This document shows positions 58,598 to 64,000 of a stretch of DNA of 64,000 nt, one piece after another. The stretch is taken from positions 62,001 to 126,000 of the forward strand of contig NW_023501071.1 in NCBI RefSeq assembly GCF_014066305.1. Reading direction: 5' to 3'. Each line of letters starts with the position of its first letter. The stretch's first letter is position 1. Both the position numbers and the translations under genes were made by a program. Origin of the DNA: Letharia columbiana (taxonomy: Eukaryota > Ascomycota > Lecanoromycetes > Lecanorales > Parmeliaceae). The notes under the pieces were generated by a model that saw only the letters and a list, made by a program, of their open reading frames with translations, searched no databases and was not told where the DNA came from.

Positions 58598-61192
58598 CAA
58601 GTAAAGGCCCATGAATTAAATTCATGAAGTTGAATTTTTTATTTTTCTAAGTTAAATAGAGTTAAATTTTTCTAAGTTAAATGAAATTTTAGCCCTAGCC
58701 CTAAGTTAAATCGAACTCTAATCGCTTACTATACGTTTTTAATCTACTTTTATTATTATAAAATTAATTTAATCTATATAATATATAGATATATATATAT
58801 AGAGAGAGGCGCGCTAAGACTTAATTAGAAAGGTATATTAAGTGTAAAGAATTAATTCGTAATAATTATTTATAAAAAATAGAGAAAGACTATATTTTTA
58901 TAGTAAGAAGTATTAAAATATTAAAAAGAAATGAAGATAATATATTAATTAGTGATGTAAATCTTATATTATCTCTTATTATAATAAAATTATTCGAATA
59001 ATATAATAGTTATTAGAGTAAGATATTAAACGATTTTAATTTATCTAAATATATATTATTCGATATTTCTTCTATAGAGGTTTAATTAGCTATAATTATT
59101 ATAGTAAATTCTTCTTTTACTTCTTAATATAGTAAGAATAATAGATTAAGTTATAGTAATATTCTTCGCTTACTAAGTAATAATTTAATATAAAATCGTA
59201 AAGAGTATATAACGTGGGATCTTAGAGAGCTAAGCCGTATTCTTAATATTAAAGATCTTATTACTACTTAGTTTCTTCGTAATATTCTTCGTATTTATCT
59301 ATTATAATTTCTTCTCTTACTTTTTAATATAGTAAGAATAATAAACTAAGTTATAGTAATATTCTTCGCTTATTAAATAATAATTTAATATAAAATTATA
59401 AAGAGTATATAATATAAGATCTTGAAGAGCTAAGTCGTATTCTTAATATTAAAAGTCTTATTACCGCTTAATTTCTTTATAGTATTCTTCGTATTTATCT
59501 ATTATAGTTTCTTCTCTTACTTCTTCTCTTATAGAGTATTAGACTAAATAGCTAGCTAAGTAGTTAATTAAATAAATAATTAATATAATATAGAATCTTA
59601 AAGAGCTAAGTCGTATTCTTAATAATAATAATCTTATTATCGCTTAATTTCTTCGTAGTATTCTCCGTATTTATCTATTATAGTTTCTTCTCTTACTTCT
59701 TAATATAATAGAAATAATAAACTAAGTTATAGTAATATTCTTCGCTTATTAAATAATAATTTAATATAAAATCGTAGAGAGTATATAATATGAAATCTTA
59801 GAGAGCTAAGTCTATTCTTAATATTAAGAATCTTATTATCGCTTAATTTCTTTATAATATTCTTTATATTTACTTATTATAATAACTTCTTTTATACTAA
59901 TTAAGTAAATTAATATAAGATTATAGAGAGTAGATTTATTATATTATTACTACTAATAATTATCTTCGTAATATTCTTTATAGTATTCTTCGTATTTATT
60001 CATTATAGATTCTTCTCTTATTTAATTAAGTATAAGAGTATCGAGGGTAAATATATTTATATTAATAAAATTAATAAAATTAATAGAATTAATAGAATTA
60101 ATAGAATTAATAGAATTAGTAGAATTAATAGAATAGTAAAAGAAGAATAATTATATAAATAGATAAAAGGATTATTATTCGATCCCGAACGCGTTTAGTA
60201 TAATTATAATATTTAAATATTAGTTTAATTTACTTATCGCTAACTTAAGAGAAGTATATAGAGAAGAATATATTCGTTCGGGCTCTTTTTAAGAGTTTTT
60301 TAATACGTTTATAAATAGTAGTAGATAGCTATTAAGCTCGCTTATAGTCTTAATTATTAGTAATAATAGATTTATTAAGAGATAGTTTAAGGGCGTTAAT
60401 AAAGACTCTAAGAGGTAAGTAAAAGGAGTATATATATCTAAGAAATAGTTTAGAAGTATTAGTAGGGGCTTTAAGAGGCGGATAAAAGAAGTATATATAT
60501 TTAAATCGAACGCGTTTAATATAATTATAATATTTGAATATTAGTTTAATTTATCTATAGCTGGCTTAGGAGGAGTATATAAAAGAGAATATATTTATTT
60601 AGGCTCTTTTTAAGGGCTTTTTAATACGTTTATAAGTAGTAGTAGATAGCTATTAAGTTTACTTCCGGCCTCGATTACTAGTAATAGTAAATTTATTAAG
60701 AAATAGCTTAGAAGCGTTATTAAGAGACTTTAATTAGATAAGAAATATCGAAGACGATAGTATTTATATTAATAAAATTAATAGAATTAATAGAATTAAT
60801 AGAATAGTAGAATAATAATAGTTATAGAAATAGATGAAAGAATTATTATTCGATCTCGAACGCGTCTAATATAATTATTATAACTATTATATTTAAATAT
60901 TTATTTAATTTATTAATAGTAAATTAAATTTTATAATTTTTATAGCGTTAGAAAACGTAAAGCGAGCTTTATAATTTAAGAAATTATAAAGTAATTATAT
61001 TTATTATAAGCTAAGTATCTTAAAGTATAAGACTTTTATATATAAATTTTTAATAAAGAGGCGTAAGAGAGTTATTAAGCTAACTTAGTCGATTTAATTA
61101 AAGAGCGTAATAACTTCGAATTAATAATTGGCTATATATATAAATTCAAGGTTTTCTAATTTAGTTCTATCTTATTCTTTTATATATACTAA
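58598..61192 (-). mobile_element. Type C Helitron C3, inserted into C4
   Basis: 2595 bp, reversed: CAAGTAAAGGCCCATGAATT at the left (intact palindrome ATGAATTAAATTCAT), TTTTATATATACTAA at the right. It contains 3' conserved block, repeat-array relics (59130-60000), two ORF1-like relics in an apparent internal duplication (60240-60480 and 60540-60760) and the 5' block. Host A 58597 and T 61193. Confidence 0.87.
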
Positions 61193-62655
61193 TTAAATAA
61201 ATATTTAAATATAATAGTTATAATAGTTATATCAGACGCGTTCGAGATCGAATAATAATTCTTTCAACTATTTATATTATTCTTCTTTTATTATTCTATT
61301 AATTCTATTAGTTTTATTAATTCTATTAATTTCATTAATATAAATATATTTACTCTCGATATTCTTATATTTAGTTAAATAAGAGAAGAATCTATAATAG
61401 ACGAATACGAAGAATACTACGGAGAATATTATAGAGATAATTATTAATAGTAATAATATAATAAATTTACTCTTTATAATCTTATATTAATTTACTTAGT
61501 TAATATAAGAGAAATTAATATAGTAGACGAATATAAAGAATATTATAAAGAAACTAAGTAATAATAAAACTTTTAATATTAAAAATAGACTTAGCGCTTT
61601 AAGATCCCACATTATATACTCTCTACGATTTTATATTAAATTATTATTTAATAAGTAGAGAATATTACTATAACTTAATTTATTATTCTTACTATATTAA
61701 GAAGTAGAAGAAGAAACTATAATAGATAAATACGAAGAATACTACGAAGAAACCAAGCGGTAACAAGGCCACCATCATCAAGAACACGGCTCAGCTCTTC
61801 AAGATCCCACGTCATATACTCTTTACGGTTCTATATCAAATCATCACTTAGTAAGCGGAGAACACCACTACAACTTAGTTGTTCCACATCAAATTATCAC
61901 TTAGCAAGCTAAGAACACCACTGCAACTTGGCCTATTATCCCCCTACATTGAGGAGTAAGAGGAGAAACTATAACAGGCAAATGCGGAGAACACTGCGGA
62001 GAAACCAAGCGGCAACAAGGCCACCATCGTCAAGAACACGGCTCAGCTCTCCAAGATCCCACGTTATATACTCTCCACGGTTCCACATCAAATCATCACT
62101 CAGCAAGCGGAGAACACCACTGCAACTTAATCTATTATCCCCACTACATTAATATAATACATCATTACAATAACGTCATAAGAGGAGAATCTACTATTAC
62201 AGTCAATTGGGCCTCTATAAAAGAAATATCGAACGATATATATTTAAACGAATTAAAATCGTTCGATATTTACAGCTATTTCATTATTCGAAAGATTTTA
62301 CTACGATAGAAGATAATATGAAATTCACACTACTAATTAATATGTTATCTTTATTTCTTTTCGATATTTCGATACTTCTTACTATAAGAATATAGCCTTT
62401 CTCTATTTTTTATAGGCAATTAATACGAATAAATTCTATATACTCGATATATCTTTCTAATTAAACCTTAGCGCGCCTCTCTTTATATATATATATCTAT
62501 ATATTATATAGATTAAATTAATTTTATAGTAATAAAAGTAGATTAAAAACGTATAGCAAGTAATTAGAGCTTAATTTAACTTAGAACTAGAGCTAAAATT
62601 CGATTTAACTTAGAAAAATTCAACTTTATAAATTTAATTCATAGGCCTTTACTTA
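61193..62655 (+). mobile_element. Type C Helitron C4, remainder
   Basis: Resumes with TAAATAAATATTTAAATATA. It includes ORF1-less 5' sequence, a repeat array partly free of RIP (61740-62150, anchors near 61762 and 62013) and the conserved 3' segment, and ends CTTTACTTA before T. Net length about 1.75 kb. Short ORFs at 61928-62152 and 62207-62395 are array and captured-segment remnants, not genes. Confidence 0.85.
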
Positions 62656-63006
62656 TAGTTAATTATAAATTTAAGTTCGCTACGCTTTTTAACTAGATCG
62701 GCTAAGTTATCGCGAATAAATAAATTAGTATTCGTAATTATTAAAAGATAGCCGAATAGCCCTAATAAAAAATAGGTATATATTATTTGATTTTAGAATA
62801 ACCTTTTTATTTTCTATTAAAATTTTAATTTTTTTTTTTAATTATAGAACGAAATAAGCTTTTAGAAAAAAAATTACTAAATTTAATCTTATAGATATTT
62901 AAAAGCAAGGAATTTAGATATCGCTTATTAAAGATCGCTTATTAAAATTTACTCGATAGCCCTAATTAAAAAAAAATTATAAATTTAATTTATAAGCCTT
63001 TACTAA
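62656..63006 (+). mobile_element. 5'-truncated short Helitron A15
   Basis: Starts within the conserved 5' block (TAGTTAATTATAAATTT) immediately after C4's end, lacking about the first 55 bases. Ends CTTTACTAA before T. Same orientation as C4. Confidence 0.8.
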
Positions 63007-63535
63007 TTATATATATAGATAAAAATAAAAACTTAAATTAAAAGAAAGTAAAGATTATTAAAATTAAATAAAATATAAATATTAAGAATAATTCTATTAT
63101 ATACGCTAATAATTAAATAGATTTAATCTTTTAAGCTACTTAAAATTATAATATAGAATATAATAATAAATACTATTATAGCTTAGATATAATAATATTA
63201 ATACGCTAATTAATAAATATTAAAATAATATAAAAATCTTAAAATATTAAATACGATTATATTTAAAAGATAAACTTATAGATTTTTATTTATATAAAAT
63301 TAATCTAGCGTATAATAATAAAAAGCTTATTATAAAAACTACGTTATTTAAATCGATATTTTAATCTTAGCTATTATTATTACTATTATATAAATAATAT
63401 AAAATTATCTCTTATTTAAGTATTTTTAATTTTTAATTCTAATTAGTATTATAGATATTATTAATTTACTCTAAAATTATTAAATATACTTTTATATACT
63501 TTCTATATTTAATCTTTTTTTTTATATCGCGAGAA
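63007..63535 (+). repeat. Repeat R2 copy 2, continuation
   Basis: Colinear with 21150-22150 of copy 1 (AAGAATAATTCTATTATA, GCTTAGATATAATAATATTAA, TTTAAATCGATATTTTAATC). Copy 1 is split here by A6, and this copy carries the unsplit sequence. Confidence 0.6.
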
Positions 63536-63875
63536 GATAGCTTAAAGAAATATAACTTATTATATTAAGCTACGATACTTTTAAAAGAATATTAAAAGAT
63601 ATATTAATTTTCTTAAATTAGCGATTTAATAAAAAGATTATAATTATAATATATATAACTTTATATTAAATAGTAATATCGAAAATAAATAATAAATATA
63701 TAAAATTATCGTTAATAGTTTTAATTATAAAATATTAATAGATTTTATATAAGTAATATTAAAAGAAGATAAGTCTTTCTTATTATTAATAGATATAGCG
63801 AGCTTTCTTTTATATATATAAAGTAATAAAATATAATGCTATATCTTATTAATTTAGCTTAATTATTAATTAAAA
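63536..63875 (+). pseudogene. Possible helicase-like relic, weak
   Basis: Near 63704-63830 a frame reads IIVNSFNYKILIDFI, then a stop, then LKEDKSFLLLI. It faintly recalls the P-loop region of PIF1-like helicases (GxxGTGKSxLIxxI). The motif residues themselves are missing, so this is only a suggestion. If right, a second Helitron body lies here. Confidence 0.2.
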
Positions 63876-63929
63876 TAATTACTACTAAATATAGAAATTC
63901 TAATTAAGATATCTTATATATATATTATA
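63876..63929 (-). mobile_element. Fragment of long-TIR element arm
   Basis: CTAAATATAGAAATTCTAA and then the ATATCTTATATATATATTAT block match the right arm of the element at 6079-7102 (6890 onward). Cut by the Helitron at 63930. Confidence 0.6.
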
Positions 63930-64000
63930 TTAGTATATATAATAGAATAAGATAGAGCTAAGCTTAAAAATCTTGAATTTATATATATAATCAATTATTA
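63930..64000 (+). mobile_element. Helitron 5' end, runs off the window
   Basis: TTAGTATATATAATAGAATAAG after host A... the conserved 5' block continues to the end of the window. Type cannot be told. Confidence 0.8.

Noticed and set aside
61928..62152. 74-codon ORF
   Set aside because: Translation of one array unit of Helitron C4 in a shadow frame.
62207..62395. 62-codon ORF
   Set aside because: RIPed copy of the captured segment in C4 with a chance ATG; it matches the C2 frame only in part and carries no full-length frame.

Overview
The window looks like an ascomycete (filamentous fungus) heterochromatic block. It is extremely AT-rich, and CpA/TpG dinucleotides are nearly absent over most of it while CpG is often kept. 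Former reading frames are full of TAA and TAG codons. This is the signature of repeat-induced point mutation (RIP) acting on CpA. I found no credible host gene, tRNA or rRNA in 64 kb. Almost everything that can be identified is a transposable element, mostly dead. The species cannot be named from this sequence; an AT isochore or pericentromeric region is the best guess.

The left third (1-20560) is a deep nest. An unidentified repeat (R2) is broken by a small Helitron (A1, 882-1194 and 19602-19725). A1 is broken by an autonomous Helitron (1195-19084, about 6.0 kb net). The Helitron is broken by a full Ty3/gypsy chromovirus (3296-14125, about 7.1 kb net, two 276-bp LTRs, ATAAG target duplication). 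The retrotransposon holds three TA-flanked inverted-repeat elements and one Helitron. One TA element holds a 1024-bp long-TIR element with an 8-bp duplication and a 166-bp solo LTR. Several insertions are proven by an intact empty site elsewhere in the window.

From 20.5 to 36.5 kb there is more R2, a piggyBac-like transposase relic (23.8-24.6 kb), a second gypsy relic (27.1-34.3 kb) with an internal 1.1-kb duplication and an hAT-like insertion, and many short Helitrons. From 36559 to 40713 lies a compact LTR element with 166-bp LTRs and an ATAAA duplication. It carries an integrase zinc-finger fragment and a long GC-rich hairpin.

From 41.9 to 48.2 kb and 58.3 to 63.0 kb are larger non-autonomous Helitrons (type C). 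The copy at 45367-48205 is the best preserved. It has the uncorrupted 5' TC end, the 3' hairpin and end, a 176-bp tandem array and a probable captured gene fragment. Between these blocks lie a 92-bp minisatellite (53.2-53.76 kb), a tandem miniature LTR element (55.2-57.1 kb) and unidentified RIP relics.

Functionally, nothing here is likely to encode a working protein, except possibly short ORFs in the un-RIPed Helitron. The value of the window is its record of transposition: about 20 Helitron copies share ends with the autonomous Rep/helicase relic that probably mobilised them.
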